NCBI RefSeq assembly: GCF_030915445.1
Contig: NZ_CP133264.1
Span: forward strand, 682,001-746,000
Length of the DNA: 64,000 nucleotides
Source: Clostridium sp. OS1-26
GTDB taxonomy: Bacteria > Bacillota > Clostridia > Clostridiales > Clostridiaceae
Direction: 5' to 3'
Positions 37,277 to 47,179 of this stretch are shown here, one piece after another (positions within the stretch are counted from its first letter, which is position 1; every line of letters begins with the position of its first letter). The translations under genes were made by a program, and so were the position numbers. The notes under the pieces are model-generated. The model did no database searches, was not told the origin of the DNA, and saw only the letters and a program-made list of their open reading frames with translations.

Positions 37277-38038
37277 ATGCTAAAACAATTTGCAAAAGAA
37301 AGAGTTTTAGTTAAACGAATTAGAGAAAAGTGTAGCAAAACTTCTCAGCCTGGAGTCTCTATTATAGTTCCTACCAACAAATCAAAGTATATTAATAGCA
37401 TATTTAAAAACTATAATAGGTTAATCTATCCTTACAAAGAACTGATAATTATCTTAAATAACGATAAATTAAATATAAAAGATTATAAAATGAAAGCTGA
37501 AGGATTAAAAGATGTACGAATATTTCAATTGGGTGAAAACTATACTCTCGGTGAATGTCTAAATTTGGGTATTGAACAATCAAAATATGATTATATTTCT
37601 AAAATAGATGATGATGATTATTACGGAGCCTACTATCTAATAGATCTTATGAATGTGTTTAAATATACGGATGCTCAAATCACAGGCAAAGCCACCTGCT
37701 TTATCTATTTTCAAAATAATAATAACTTGGGTATTTTTTTACCAAATTATGAGAATAGATATGTAAATCATTTAGCAGGAGGTACTATATTATTTAAAAA
37801 GGAAGTATTTAAAAAAGTTAAATTCAGAAGTTTAAATATTGGAGAGGATAATTACTTCTTAAATGATTGTAGTAGTGCTGGTTTAAAGATATTTTCTTCA
37901 GATAAATATAATTATGTTTATATGAGGAATAAAAATTTACATGAACATACCTGGCAAATAAGCCAAAAAGAACTACTTACGAGTTGCATTATAAATATTC
38001 CATTTAAAATAAAACTTACTAATCTTATAACAATATGA
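37277..38038 (+). CDS. glycosyltransferase B4 (GT2-type)
   Basis: 253 aa, the most diverged B paralog (MLKQFAKERVLVKRIREKC, IIVPTNKSKYINSIF, TLGECLNLGIEQSKYDYISKIDDDDYYGAYYLIDL, GGTILFKKEVFKKVKF). Full length and open. Ribosome site TTAGGAGGTATAATAT. Followed by a GC-rich terminator. Confidence 0.77.
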   Translation: MLKQFAKERVLVKRIREKCSKTSQPGVSIIVPTNKSKYINSIFKNYNRLIYPYKELIIILNNDKLNIKDYKMKAEGLKDVRIFQLGENYTLGECLNLGIEQSKYDYISKIDDDDYYGAYYLIDLMNVFKYTDAQITGKATCFIYFQNNNNLGIFLPNYENRYVNHLAGGTILFKKEVFKKVKFRSLNIGEDNYFLNDCSSAGLKIFSSDKYNYVYMRNKNLHEHTWQISQKELLTSCIINIPFKIKLTNLITI

Positions 38039-38073
38039 AAATAGAAGCATATACTATAAATACTTTAACATAA

Positions 38074-38092
38074 CCACCCGTAAAACGGGTGG
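38074..38092. terminator. hairpin after GT B4
   Basis: Perfect 8-bp GC-rich stem CCACCCGT / ACGGGTGG with an AAA loop, in the gap between the convergent B4 and PIG-L genes. Confidence 0.6.
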
Positions 38093-38165
38093 CTTAGTTA
38101 CATACTATAAGATACTGTTTTTATTTTATCTAAAAGATAGTAACACAAGTTTAAATAGTTCTTCA

Positions 38166-38948
38166 CTAAAAAAATGTTTTTTCCCAAACTCTACTTTTTA
38201 ACATTTTACTTTTACTATCCATAAAGTAATTTTTTAACTGCTTCCTCATTTCTATATTATTACTCCATAGCATATGAATTTGAGACTTATAAAGTGATAT
38301 TGCTTTTATATAAATATTAAATTCTTCTTCATTAATATTATATGAATAATAATTAAGGCCTTTTGTAAGTTCAGTTTTCCAATTAACATCTCTATTGCTG
38401 CAAGCATAAGGAATATCCTCATAATAGTTGATTTTCTTTATATTTTTATCAACTTGAGTGCATAAAGTTTCAACAGCTTTTCTTAAGATTAAATGATCTA
38501 TATGCCGACCAATTCCCAGAGGAATATAGATTCTTTCAAAATTATTTAATTTAAATTTATCTTTTAAAACTAAATTAACTTTATTTATTGTGTCTTTTTC
38601 CTTATTTAAGTTTGCATTATAGATATTACTTTCCCTCAAATATCTAGGTGACCCATTTGCATTTCTTCTATATAAACATTCATGCAAATTTAAATGTATA
38701 CTATCAGCTTTAACAAATTTAGATGCATTTTTATCTTCTAATCGTCTGACCATCATAGCATTATTACCAAGCTTACACGTGCTATGAAACCATTTTGCTA
38801 ATGGTGATAAATACTGTGGTTCTATTGATCCAGAAAAAACTGTGGCTATTATTACTTTAGAATTATTTTGTATTAATTTGTGTATATACATTCCACAAGA
38901 TAATATTACATCATCCAAATGAGGAGATAAAAATAAATATTGCTTCAT
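38166..38948 (-). CDS. PIG-L family deacetylase
   Basis: 260 aa. The zinc-site motif SPHLDDVILSCG is at residues 8-19, and YIPLGIGRHIDHLILRKA near residue 140 supplies the second His set, as in GlcNAc/GlcNAc-PI/bacillithiol-type de-N-acetylases. The insert RRNANGSPRYLRESNIYNA is seen in family members from glycan clusters. Last gene of a four-gene minus-strand run (epimerase, GT4, GT2, deacetylase); it probably de-N-acetylates a sugar added by the neighbouring transferases (inference). Confidence 0.85.
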   Translation of the reverse strand: MKQYLFLSPHLDDVILSCGMYIHKLIQNNSKVIIATVFSGSIEPQYLSPLAKWFHSTCKLGNNAMMVRRLEDKNASKFVKADSIHLNLHECLYRRNANGSPRYLRESNIYNANLNKEKDTINKVNLVLKDKFKLNNFERIYIPLGIGRHIDHLILRKAVETLCTQVDKNIKKINYYEDIPYACSNRDVNWKTELTKGLNYYSYNINEEEFNIYIKAISLYKSQIHMLWSNNIEMRKQLKNYFMDSKSKMLKSRVWEKTFF

Positions 38949-39001
38949 AAAAAACCCCTCCCCTAAATTTCATTTGTAATAAAAATTTACGATTTAATTA
39001 T

Positions 39002-40177
39002 CTAATTAAATCGCAAAGCGGTAACTCTTGATAATTCATTAAATATTTTTATAAATGAAGTAAGCCTATACTTTATTGGAGATAACATTCTCAATTCATT
39101 GTCAATATTTATAAATCTGTTTGTCTTTTTCTTTTTTTCTAAAAATGAATTAGCTCTATACTTTAAAAGTAGGTTAAATTTGTATATCACTGATTCATAT
39201 CTTTCTCTATTTTGCAATAACATTTTATATTCTGAAACACCATTAGATAAAGTTACTAAGTCTATTATATTTTCATTAAATAAACAAAAAAGCAGCATTT
39301 CAGTATCACCATACTTACTAAAGATTCTCTTATAACTATTAATCATCTTTTCTTCTCTTTTACTTACAATTACATGTTCTTGATGAGAACTTTCCAATTC
39401 TAAAGCACATATAAATTTAATACCTTTTTTATATAGCCTGTACCCAAGGTCCCAATCTTCTTCTCTTAGCAATGTGGTGTCAAATCCTCCTGCATCAATA
39501 ATATGTCTTTTACGGATAGAGACATTACCTGTTCCAAAGAAAACCCAGGGATATTGAAACTTTTCTAAAGTTATACCGAAAGTTTTAATTGTTTTACCTA
39601 AAAAACCTTCACTCCAATCTGGAATATAACTAAATTTATTAATATATTTTATATCATCTTTGAATAAGATCTTAAAGTTATTTTTATAATTAAAATCTAT
39701 ATCTATAAGTCTATTATTAAATTTAGGTATATTTCTTCTAGCATACTCAAACTCAGATTTTTGTATAGAATCAAATTTGCTATAATAAATAGAAAAAACT
39801 TTTTTCCAACTAATTAATGCGCAAACTACTATATTTGAGGAAGTTTCATGGTATTTTAGATGACCACTTATAAAATTTGGAGGAACTATACAATCACTAT
39901 CAGAAAAAATTATAATATCTCCGTTGGCAATTTTTATTCCTTTATTGCGGCAAAATGCTGCGCCATAGTTTTTTTCATTTCTTAAAAGTTTTAATTTATA
40001 ATTTACTTTAAGTGATTTAATCATATTATACGTGCCATCGCTTGAACCATCATCAATTACAATGACTTCAAACTTATTTACTGGATATTCTTGATTATTA
40101 AATGAATATAGACTTAATTCAATTAAATCTTTTCTATTATATGTGGGCATAATAACGCTTGCTTCTATCTTATCCAT
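39002..40177 (-). CDS. GT2 family glycosyltransferase
   Basis: 391 aa. GT-A domain with ASVIMPTYNRKDLIELSLYS, FEVIVIDDGSSDGT, YGAAFCRNKGIKIANGDIIIFSDSDC (DxD), then WVFFGTGNVSIRKRHIIDAGGFD and LREEDWDLGYRLYKKG, typical of GT2 enzymes with a galactosyltransferase-like C-terminal half. The C-terminal 100 residues are basic and helical. It lies between a GT4 gene and the PIG-L deacetylase in one operon. Confidence 0.85.
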   Translation of the reverse strand: MDKIEASVIMPTYNRKDLIELSLYSFNNQEYPVNKFEVIVIDDGSSDGTYNMIKSLKVNYKLKLLRNEKNYGAAFCRNKGIKIANGDIIIFSDSDCIVPPNFISGHLKYHETSSNIVVCALISWKKVFSIYYSKFDSIQKSEFEYARRNIPKFNNRLIDIDFNYKNNFKILFKDDIKYINKFSYIPDWSEGFLGKTIKTFGITLEKFQYPWVFFGTGNVSIRKRHIIDAGGFDTTLLREEDWDLGYRLYKKGIKFICALELESSHQEHVIVSKREEKMINSYKRIFSKYGDTEMLLFCLFNENIIDLVTLSNGVSEYKMLLQNRERYESVIYKFNLLLKYRANSFLEKKKKTNRFINIDNELRMLSPIKYRLTSFIKIFNELSRVTALRFN

Positions 40178-40236
40178 CTAAAGTCCCCTTCCTGCCTAGA
40201 ATCACAGATAACAATGAACAATACCTATATTCAAAT

Positions 40237-41325
40237 TTATTGTTTTTGAAAAATGTGATTTAAAATTATTCTATATTTCTCAGCTACCCGTTCTATTGAA
40301 TGCCTTGATTTCACCATTGAGTAAGCATTATTAACTATTTCTTTTCTAACTGCTGTATTTTCTTTATCAATTAATTCATTAATAGCCTTACAACCTTCAT
40401 TAATATTATTAAGTTTATAGATTTTACCACTTTTGTTATTTACAATAAGTTCTCTAACTCCTCCTACATCAGTCGATATTATAGGACATTTGCAAGCCAT
40501 TGCTTCAAGAAATATCATCGGCAATGATTCATTTTCAGAAGATGAAACTAAGCATCCACCTGTGTTTGCAGCTAGGGAAAAGAGTTCAGGCATTTTTTTA
40601 TTTGGTATACTATGAAAAAATGTATAATTAGATATATAGTTTTTTGGTATATTACTTTTAATAAATCTAAAATAACTATGGTTGCCGCATTTATCACCAA
40701 TCATTATAAAATGTAAGTCTTTATTATTTCGAAGTAATATATTACCCATTTTAATAAATTCAATAGGATTCTTATTTTTTTCTAATCTACCAATCCAAAT
40801 AACATTTCTTTTATTAAGAAACTTTTGATAACTTTTATCTAATTGTGTGTTAGGTATATTAGTAAATTGCTTCATATTAATTGGATTATATAAAACAAAA
40901 ATTTTTTTGTTGGTTTTTGTCAATTTTAAAATTGTTTCTCTATTAAAGATAGATGGCACTATAATGGCTGAAATTTTTTTGTGATTTACTACATTACAAG
41001 ATTTTTTTATTTGATCTAACTCAGAACAATGTGTTTCATAAATTATTTTACTTTTAATATTAAGTTTATTTATTAAGTTAATAAATTGTGGGTAATCAAT
41101 TATTGTTATAACATCAAAATCTTTATTTAATATATTTATTATTTCCTCTATAGTCAAGTTGCCTTTTATATTATTATTTAAAATATATTTACCACCTTCA
41201 CTCCAAACATTTAACAAAATTGCTTCAGCATGTATTTTTAGACTTTTTAATGCTTCTATCTTATTTATAATGGAAGTTTCTACACCACCCAAGCCACAAA
41301 AAGGATACACATACAAAACTTTCAT
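40237..41325 (-). CDS. GT4 family glycosyltransferase
   Basis: 362 aa. GT-B enzyme: MKVLYVYPFCGLGGVETSIIN at the start (GGxE acceptor loop), VIWIGRLEKNKNPIEFIKMG, LHFIMIGDKCG, SSSENESLPMIFLEAMACKCPIISTDVGGVRELI (E-x7-E). 20 nt downstream of the GalE-like epimerase, so it may use the epimerase product as donor (inference). Confidence 0.85.
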   Translation of the reverse strand: MKVLYVYPFCGLGGVETSIINKIEALKSLKIHAEAILLNVWSEGGKYILNNNIKGNLTIEEIINILNKDFDVITIIDYPQFINLINKLNIKSKIIYETHCSELDQIKKSCNVVNHKKISAIIVPSIFNRETILKLTKTNKKIFVLYNPINMKQFTNIPNTQLDKSYQKFLNKRNVIWIGRLEKNKNPIEFIKMGNILLRNNKDLHFIMIGDKCGNHSYFRFIKSNIPKNYISNYTFFHSIPNKKMPELFSLAANTGGCLVSSSENESLPMIFLEAMACKCPIISTDVGGVRELIVNNKSGKIYKLNNINEGCKAINELIDKENTAVRKEIVNNAYSMVKSRHSIERVAEKYRIILNHIFQKQ

Positions 41326-41345
41326 CTTTTCACTTCCTGTATAAT

Positions 41346-42257
41346 TTAATTTTTATAAAATTCTATTGTTTTTTTTAATCCTTCTAAAATTTCATATTTG
41401 GGCTTCCAACCTATCTCACTAAATATTTTGTTATAAGTTATAAGACTATCTTTTATATCTCCATCTCTTTTTCTAATATAAATAGGTCTTATGCTTTTAT
41501 TTAAAATATTACATATATATTTTAAAAGTTGATTAATAGAAATCTTTTTATTGCTAGATACATTAAATATACCTTCTATATCATTTTCTACAGCAAGTAA
41601 ATTAGCCTTAGCTACATCTTTTACATATATGAAATCTCTAGTCTGACTCCCATCTCCATATATATAGGGCGATTCACCTTTCAGTACTTTATCACAAAAG
41701 ATTGAAATAACGCTTCCTTCAGCCGATGAATCTTGTCTTGGTCCATATACATTTGAATATCTTAAAATAACATAATTAATATTATATAACTTTTTATATA
41801 CACTCAAATAATGTTCTGCAACGTGCTTACTCACTCCATAATTAGATATCATATCTAAAGGATGTTCCTCATCAATTGGAAGATACTTAGGTTCTCCAAA
41901 CACCGCTGCAGAAGAAGAGTAAATAAACTTTTTTATCTTTACACTTTTAGCTGCTTCTAGTAAATTTAATGTTCCTATAATATTAATCTCTGCATCTTTT
42001 ATTGGATCAATAATAGAATTAACTGCACTTATTTGAGCAGCTTGATGTACAATGATATCTGGCTTTTCCATTTCAAATATATTTAATATATTTTTATCTA
42101 ATATGTCATATATATATAATTTAGCTTTACTATTAACATTTTTCATTTTACCACGACTTAAATTATCGATTATACATACTTCATAATTATTTTCCACTAG
42201 TAAATCTACTATATGAGATCCAATAAATCCAGCTCCTCCAATTACCATCACTTTCAT
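41346..42257 (-). CDS. NAD-dependent sugar epimerase (GalE-like)
   Basis: 303 aa. Extended SDR: IGGAGFIGSHIVDLLVE, VHQAAQISAVNSI, YSSSAAVFGEPKYLPI (catalytic Ser), YGVSKHVAEHY (Tyr-x3-Lys), LRYSNVYGPRQ and GDGSQTRDFIYVKDV. Length and motifs fit a UDP-glucose/UDP-GlcNAc 4-epimerase-like enzyme; if it acts on UDP-GlcNAc it would supply UDP-GalNAc, the donor expected for the GT27-like A-family (inference). First gene of the epimerase-GT4-GT2-deacetylase operon, at the right border of the island. Confidence 0.82.
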   Translation of the reverse strand: MKVMVIGGAGFIGSHIVDLLVENNYEVCIIDNLSRGKMKNVNSKAKLYIYDILDKNILNIFEMEKPDIIVHQAAQISAVNSIIDPIKDAEINIIGTLNLLEAAKSVKIKKFIYSSSAAVFGEPKYLPIDEEHPLDMISNYGVSKHVAEHYLSVYKKLYNINYVILRYSNVYGPRQDSSAEGSVISIFCDKVLKGESPYIYGDGSQTRDFIYVKDVAKANLLAVENDIEGIFNVSSNKKISINQLLKYICNILNKSIRPIYIRKRDGDIKDSLITYNKIFSEIGWKPKYEILEGLKKTIEFYKN

Positions 42258-42435
42258 AATATCCTCTAATCCCCCCTTATCTAGCGCTTTATAAAGATGT
42301 TTTTTATATTTTAAGCATTAAATATAACTAAATCGTTCTCCTTAAGTCCTTACATAGCTGTAAACAAAAAACTTACTTGCACTTTTAATATATTCAACTT
42401 AGAATGAACGTGTTACCTATTAAAAGTAATAAAAA

Positions 42436-42464
42436 TAAGGGCTTATAATCATACTAAGCCCTTA
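42436..42464 (-). terminator. terminator after aminotransferase class V gene
   Basis: Stem TAAGGGCTTA / TAAGCCCTTA with a 9-nt loop and AT-rich flanks, just past the stop of the 42,479 gene; it may act in both directions. Confidence 0.75.
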
Positions 42465-42478
42465 ATAGATTCTTTAAA

Positions 42479-43618
42479 TTATTTATTATCATTTATTTCT
42501 CTTATAGCTTTAACTATACTTTCTATATCTTCATTAGTATTAAAATATCCTGGACTTATTCTTACAGTTCCCGATTTATTCGTGCCTATTACACCGTGAA
42601 TTAGTGGAGCACAATGATATCCTGTTCTAACGGCAATTCCTTTTTTATTTAATAAATATCCCACTTGAGAGCTATCTATATTTTCTAGATTAATTGATAT
42701 TACTGAGCTTCTATTTGTATGATAATCTGGTCCATATAATTTTACATAATCAATCTTTTTTAGTTCTTCAAGCAAATGTTCTGTCAAGTTTTCCTCATGT
42801 TTTTGGATATTTCTTATTCCAACTTTTTCAATAAATTTAATTCCTTCGCATAAACCAGCTATTCCTGGAGTATTTAACGTTCCACTTTCAAATTTGTCAG
42901 GTAAAAAATCTGGTTGATTCATAGAATTAGAATTACTTCCGGTTCCCCCTTGCTTAAAATCACTTAAATTAATTCCTTCTCTTATATACAGCCCTCCAGT
43001 TCCTTGTGGTCCAAATAGACCTTTATGCCCTGGGAAGGCTAAAATATCTATATTATCGTTTTCTACATCTATTGGGATAGCTCCAGCACTTTGAGAAGCA
43101 TCCAAAATAAATATGATACCTAGCTTCCTTGCTATGGCTCCTATATTATTTATATTCTGAACAGTTCCTAATACATTTGAAGCATGATTTATTACAATTG
43201 CTTTTGTGTTCTTCCTTATTTCTTTTTTTAAATCCTTTAGATTTATATATCCATTTTCATTAACTCCAAGTAATGTAATTTCTACTCCTTGTTTTGATAA
43301 ATAATTTAAAGGCCTCAGCACAGAATTATGCTCAATTACCGTACTTATGATATGGTCACCTTTTTTTACTACTCCCTTTATTCCTATATTAAGACCCTCA
43401 GTAGCGTTACTAGTAAACACTACATTGAGCGGATTTGAAATATTGAATAACTTGGAAATACACTGTCTTGTTTCCATGATTTTAGATGATGCCTTTAAAG
43501 CCATGTCATGAGATGCCCTACCTGGATTAGCAGCATAATTTTTCATACATTCTACAACTGCGTCATATACCTCACCAGGCTTAGGAAAAGACGTAGCTGC
43601 ATTATCTAAATATATCAT
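42479..43618 (-). CDS. aminotransferase class V / cysteine desulfurase-like protein
   Basis: 379 aa. Fold type I PLP enzyme: YLDNAATSFPKP, FTSNATEGLNIGIKGV, VIEHNSVLRPL, LDASQSAGAIPID, PLP-lysine in AFPGHKGLFGPQGTGGLY, and RTGYHCAPLIHGVIGT with the Cys expected at the active-site loop of desulfurase-type enzymes. Clostridial relatives are annotated as cysteine desulfurase family proteins; the sulfur acceptor is unknown. Strong AAGGAGG site. It follows zapA and is the last core gene before the island. Confidence 0.85.
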   Translation of the reverse strand: MIYLDNAATSFPKPGEVYDAVVECMKNYAANPGRASHDMALKASSKIMETRQCISKLFNISNPLNVVFTSNATEGLNIGIKGVVKKGDHIISTVIEHNSVLRPLNYLSKQGVEITLLGVNENGYINLKDLKKEIRKNTKAIVINHASNVLGTVQNINNIGAIARKLGIIFILDASQSAGAIPIDVENDNIDILAFPGHKGLFGPQGTGGLYIREGINLSDFKQGGTGSNSNSMNQPDFLPDKFESGTLNTPGIAGLCEGIKFIEKVGIRNIQKHEENLTEHLLEELKKIDYVKLYGPDYHTNRSSVISINLENIDSSQVGYLLNKKGIAVRTGYHCAPLIHGVIGTNKSGTVRISPGYFNTNEDIESIVKAIREINDNK

Positions 43619-43700
43619 AAATTCCTCCTTGATAATACTATTTGTAGTATATATCTATTACCAGTATATTTTTTTATTCTCAAATGGCACATAAAAATCT

Positions 43701-43754
43701 AACAAAATAAAATCCGAACTAATTGAAAACAATTAGTTCGGATTTTATTTTGTT
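43701..43754 (-). terminator. strong terminator after zapA
   Basis: Perfect 25-bp stem with an AAAA loop, including the zapA stop codon region; GC-rich core CCGAACTAATTG flanked by A and T runs, so usable on both strands. Confidence 0.85.
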
Positions 43755-44344
43755 ATATCATTTAAAAACGGGTGTTTTTGCTTTTTTTCCCTTGCCAAAT
43801 TTATTTGATTTTCAACTAGCTTGTGTTGTAAATCTATTATTTTATATTTGGCGGATTGAAGTTGAAACTTAAATTCCTTATTTTCCGATTTAAGAACTGA
43901 GTTTTCCTTTATGGCTTTTTGTGCTGTCTCTTGAGTTATCGCTAATTCCTCAGTAAGCTTATGCACACTTTGCTCAAGCTGCTCTAGCTGTTGATTGCTT
44001 AAATTACTTTTTAGCTTTAGTTGAAGCTCAGCATTATATTGTTCCATATGATTAAGTTGTTTTTTTAGAGCTTCTATCTGTTCCATATAACTATTTTGAG
44101 CCTTCTCCATTTGGTTTAACTTGTCAATAAGCTCTTCATATTCTTTTTGTTTTTTAAACATATCATCAACAACATTTACAGCAGAAAGAATTGCTGCAGA
44201 TGATGTGCTTAATTTTCTATTATTTTCCAAAATATTTTTTACCTTTTTATCTACATAACCAGCTACTTTATGTAAATATTCTTCTCGTTCGTCACCTTTT
44301 AAATTATATTCAATGCCATTTATCTTAACTGTTACTATATTCAT
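43745..44344 (-). CDS. zapA: cell division protein ZapA with extended coiled coil
   Basis: 199 aa. The N-terminal 70 residues (VTVKINGIEYNLKGDEREEYLHKVAGYVDKKV, AAILSAVNVVDDMFK) are the ZapA domain that binds FtsZ and bundles protofilaments. The rest is a long Gln/Glu/Lys-rich coiled coil, making the protein about twice the length of a minimal ZapA, as usual in clostridia. Located downstream of pheT on the same strand. Confidence 0.9.
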   Translation of the reverse strand: MNIVTVKINGIEYNLKGDEREEYLHKVAGYVDKKVKNILENNRKLSTSSAAILSAVNVVDDMFKKQKEYEELIDKLNQMEKAQNSYMEQIEALKKQLNHMEQYNAELQLKLKSNLSNQQLEQLEQSVHKLTEELAITQETAQKAIKENSVLKSENKEFKFQLQSAKYKIIDLQHKLVENQINLAREKKQKHPFLNDITK

Positions 44345-44452
44345 GTAAACACCCTCTTAGATAATTACTCTTTATTCCAATTTTTTATAATTTTATTCTA
44401 TCATAAAATCTTAATGTATTAAACAGTTTATTTTTACCTAAGCTTAACAAAA

Positions 44453-44484
44453 GGTAGTATAATATATTTCTTACATTATACTAC
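44453..44484 (-). terminator. terminator after pheT
   Basis: Stem GGTAGTATAAT / ATTATACTACC, followed on the minus strand by TTTTGTT. It lies between pheT and zapA. Confidence 0.65.
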
Positions 44485-44526
44485 CCTTATCATACTAAAT
44501 AAACTCTTTATAAACAGGATTCTTGG

Positions 44527-44713
44527 TTTCAGGTGGAGTTTTAAACTCCATCTGAAGCCTAGAAGCCGTTATCCAGGGTCGTAGCGCCACTTATCCCCAA
44601 CTTTAAGAAAAGCAGAGAGCCCAAATATTAAGCAGGCATCCCAAATCTATGATTTGGTGCGAATCGCTTTCACAGAGTGCGTTGGGGTATTAGTGGCGAT
44701 AGACATCGGATAA
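44527..44713. repeat. dispersed repeat, copy 2, inside an inverted-repeat element
   Basis: The 376-bp pheT-zapA gap contains a hairpin TTCAGGTGGAGTTT / AAACTCCATCTGAA (44527-44557), then an imperfect ~33-bp inverted repeat (44569-44601 with 44681-44713; TTATCC...CCACTTATCCCCAAC pairing with GTTGGGGTATTAGTGG...GGATAA). Between the arms lie TAAGCAGGCATCC (44629-44641) and CCAAATCTATGATTTGG (44641-44657), modules shared with the copies at 655 and 54,991. No protein coding seen. Confidence 0.55.
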
Positions 44714-44720
44714 GTTTTTA

Positions 44721-47102
44721 CTATTGTCTGTGTTGTGCTCCAAGTCTATTTTCTAAGGTTCTAACTATTTTATCATAAACCTTATTTACATCAGCATCAG
44801 TTAGTGTTCTATTGTCTACTCTATAAACCATAGAATAAGCTACGCTTTTCTTTCCTTCTGGAATTTGCTCTCCCTTATATACATCGAATAATTTAATGCT
44901 TTCTAATATATTTCCACCTTGTTTCCACATCACATCTTCTATATCCTGTACAAGCACAGCATCATCTACTAAGATTGCCATGTCTCTTGTTACAGCTGGG
45001 AATTTAGGAAGCGCCTTGTATTTTTTATCCAAATTAGCATTGCTGTATAATACATCAAGGTTAAGTTCTGCAACATAGCATCTTTCTGATATTCCATAGT
45101 TTTCTGATACATCTGGATGAACTTCTCCTAATATACCTACAAGATCCTTCTTTATATAAAGTGCTGCTGTTTTTCCAGGATGGAAGCTTGGATTCTCACT
45201 TTCTCTCTTAAAGGAAGCCTTATCAATTCCCAGTGTTTCTATTATATTCTCAGCTACTCCTTTTATATGGAAATAGTCAACGTCTCCATATAATCCTATA
45301 GTTACAATATTTCTTTCTTCAGGAAGCTTACTTAAATCTTCATTTGGATTATAAACCTTACCTACTTCAAATAATCTTGCATATTCATTGTTTCTAGAAT
45401 AATTTCTAGCTAGTGCTTCCATAATAGATGGTATAGTAGTAGTTCTCATTATACTATAGTCTTCACCTAATGGATTTTTTATAGCTACAGTATTTCTAAA
45501 AGTACTGTCTTCTGGTAGACGTATTTTATCGAATACCTTAGGGCTCACAAAGGAATAACTTATAGATTGATTAATGCCGCTTCCAATTAATGCTTCCACT
45601 ACCTTATCATCTAAATGCTGCTTTCTATTTTTTCCGCTTCTTGAACTAACACTTTCTATAAGGGTAGTAGGGATATTATTATATCCATATATTCTCGCTA
45701 TTTCCTCGGCTATATCTTCCTTTATATTTACATCGCACCTAAAGGTAGGAACATTAATAGCTAGGGTATCGCCATTTATCTCTGTACCTAGTTCTAATCT
45801 ATCTAAGTAATTTTTCATATCTTCTTTAGAAATCTCTGTTCCAAGGAACTTGTTCACCCATTTATAATCCACTTCTAAGCCATGAGGCTGAAGTTTTTCA
45901 GGATATATATCAATAGTTCCTTCCATAATTTCTCCTGCGCCTAATTCCTGAACAAGATTACATGCTCTATCCATAGCAATTTGAGCTAAATTAGGATCTA
46001 AATCTTTTTCAAATCTTGAAGAAGCTTCTGTTCTTAATCCTAACTGTTTTGAAGAACCTCTTATATTTGTTCCATCAAAATTAGCACATTCAAATACTAC
46101 ATAAGAAGTATCTTCTTTAACTTCGGAATTTAGACCTCCCATTATTCCGGCAAGTCCTATTGTTTTTTCTCCATCTTTTATATTCAACATATTTGATGTC
46201 AATATTCTTTCTTGCTCATCTAATGTAGTAAACTTTTCTCCATCTTTTGCCCTCTCAACTACTATAGTTTTTGATGTTATTTCTCTAACATCAAAGGCAT
46301 GCATTGGTTGGCCAATCTCTAGCATAACAAAGTTTGTTATATCTACTATATTATTTATTGGCCTTACTCCAGCTTCTAAAAGTTTATCCTGCATCCAGCC
46401 TGGAGATGGTTGTATTTTAACATTTTTTACCCCTCTAGCCATATATCTTCTACATAGGTCATCTCTCACTTCTACCTTAATTTCATTTTGAATATTATCT
46501 TTGCAGACTGCTTTATAGTCCAGCTTAGGCATTTTGTAAGTCTTATTTAGTGTAGCAGCAGTTTCTCTTGCTATTCCAACTACGCTTAAGCAATCTGGTC
46601 TATTTGATGTTATCTCTAAGTCTATTATTGCGCTTGTCATATCCAAAATATCTTTTATGTCTTTGCCAACAGGCGTATCCTGTGGAAGTATCATAAGCCC
46701 ATGAACTGGCTCATCTCCAGCTATCCCCAGTTCTTCTTCCGAACAGAACATACCATTAGAAACAGCTCCTCTAAGCTTTCCTTTTTTTATCTTTAAACCT
46801 CCATGAAGAGTAGATCCATGGAGAGCTGTCGGTACTACATCTTGCTCTTTCATATTTGTTGCGGCTGTAACAATTTGTATAGGTTCACTTTCTCCAATGT
46901 CTACCTGACATATAGATAACTTTTCTGCATCTGGATGTTTTTCTATTTTTATTATTTTCCCTGTAACAACATTCTGTATTTCCTCACCTGTTGTAACAAC
47001 CTCTTCAACCTTTGAGCCACTTAAAGTTAATCTATCTCCTAATTCCTTTGGTGAAATATCTATATCAACATAATCTTTTAACCATTTAACTGGAACCTTC
47101 AT
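44721..47102 (-). CDS. pheT: phenylalanine--tRNA ligase beta subunit
   Basis: 793 aa, standard length. Domains seen in order: B1 ([16 protein letters not shown]), EMAP-like tRNA-binding domain (about 40-150, [15 protein letters not shown]), B3/B4 editing domain ([26 protein letters not shown]), B5 ([14 protein letters not shown]), synthetase-like core, and C-terminal ferredoxin-fold anticodon-binding domain ([12 protein letters not shown]...[14 protein letters not shown]). Pairs with PheS as an alpha2-beta2 enzyme. It follows pheS in one T-box-controlled operon; ribosome site AAGGAGG. Confidence 0.97.
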   Translation of the reverse strand: MKVPVKWLKDYVDIDISPKELGDRLTLSGSKVEEVVTTGEEIQNVVTGKIIKIEKHPDAEKLSICQVDIGESEPIQIVTAATNMKEQDVVPTALHGSTLHGGLKIKKGKLRGAVSNGMFCSEEELGIAGDEPVHGLMILPQDTPVGKDIKDILDMTSAIIDLEITSNRPDCLSVVGIARETAATLNKTYKMPKLDYKAVCKDNIQNEIKVEVRDDLCRRYMARGVKNVKIQPSPGWMQDKLLEAGVRPINNIVDITNFVMLEIGQPMHAFDVREITSKTIVVERAKDGEKFTTLDEQERILTSNMLNIKDGEKTIGLAGIMGGLNSEVKEDTSYVVFECANFDGTNIRGSSKQLGLRTEASSRFEKDLDPNLAQIAMDRACNLVQELGAGEIMEGTIDIYPEKLQPHGLEVDYKWVNKFLGTEISKEDMKNYLDRLELGTEINGDTLAINVPTFRCDVNIKEDIAEEIARIYGYNNIPTTLIESVSSRSGKNRKQHLDDKVVEALIGSGINQSISYSFVSPKVFDKIRLPEDSTFRNTVAIKNPLGEDYSIMRTTTIPSIMEALARNYSRNNEYARLFEVGKVYNPNEDLSKLPEERNIVTIGLYGDVDYFHIKGVAENIIETLGIDKASFKRESENPSFHPGKTAALYIKKDLVGILGEVHPDVSENYGISERCYVAELNLDVLYSNANLDKKYKALPKFPAVTRDMAILVDDAVLVQDIEDVMWKQGGNILESIKLFDVYKGEQIPEGKKSVAYSMVYRVDNRTLTDADVNKVYDKIVRTLENRLGAQHRQ

Positions 47103-47179
47103 AATAAAATCCTCCTTTTTAAATTTTAAGTTTTATCTTTATTCGTTGGATAATACCCTTATCCTTCACTTCTAAATTA

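Noticed and set aside
6508..42478. Prophage or transposon island
   Set aside because: No integrase, transposase, recombinase, phage structural gene or flanking direct repeat was recognised.
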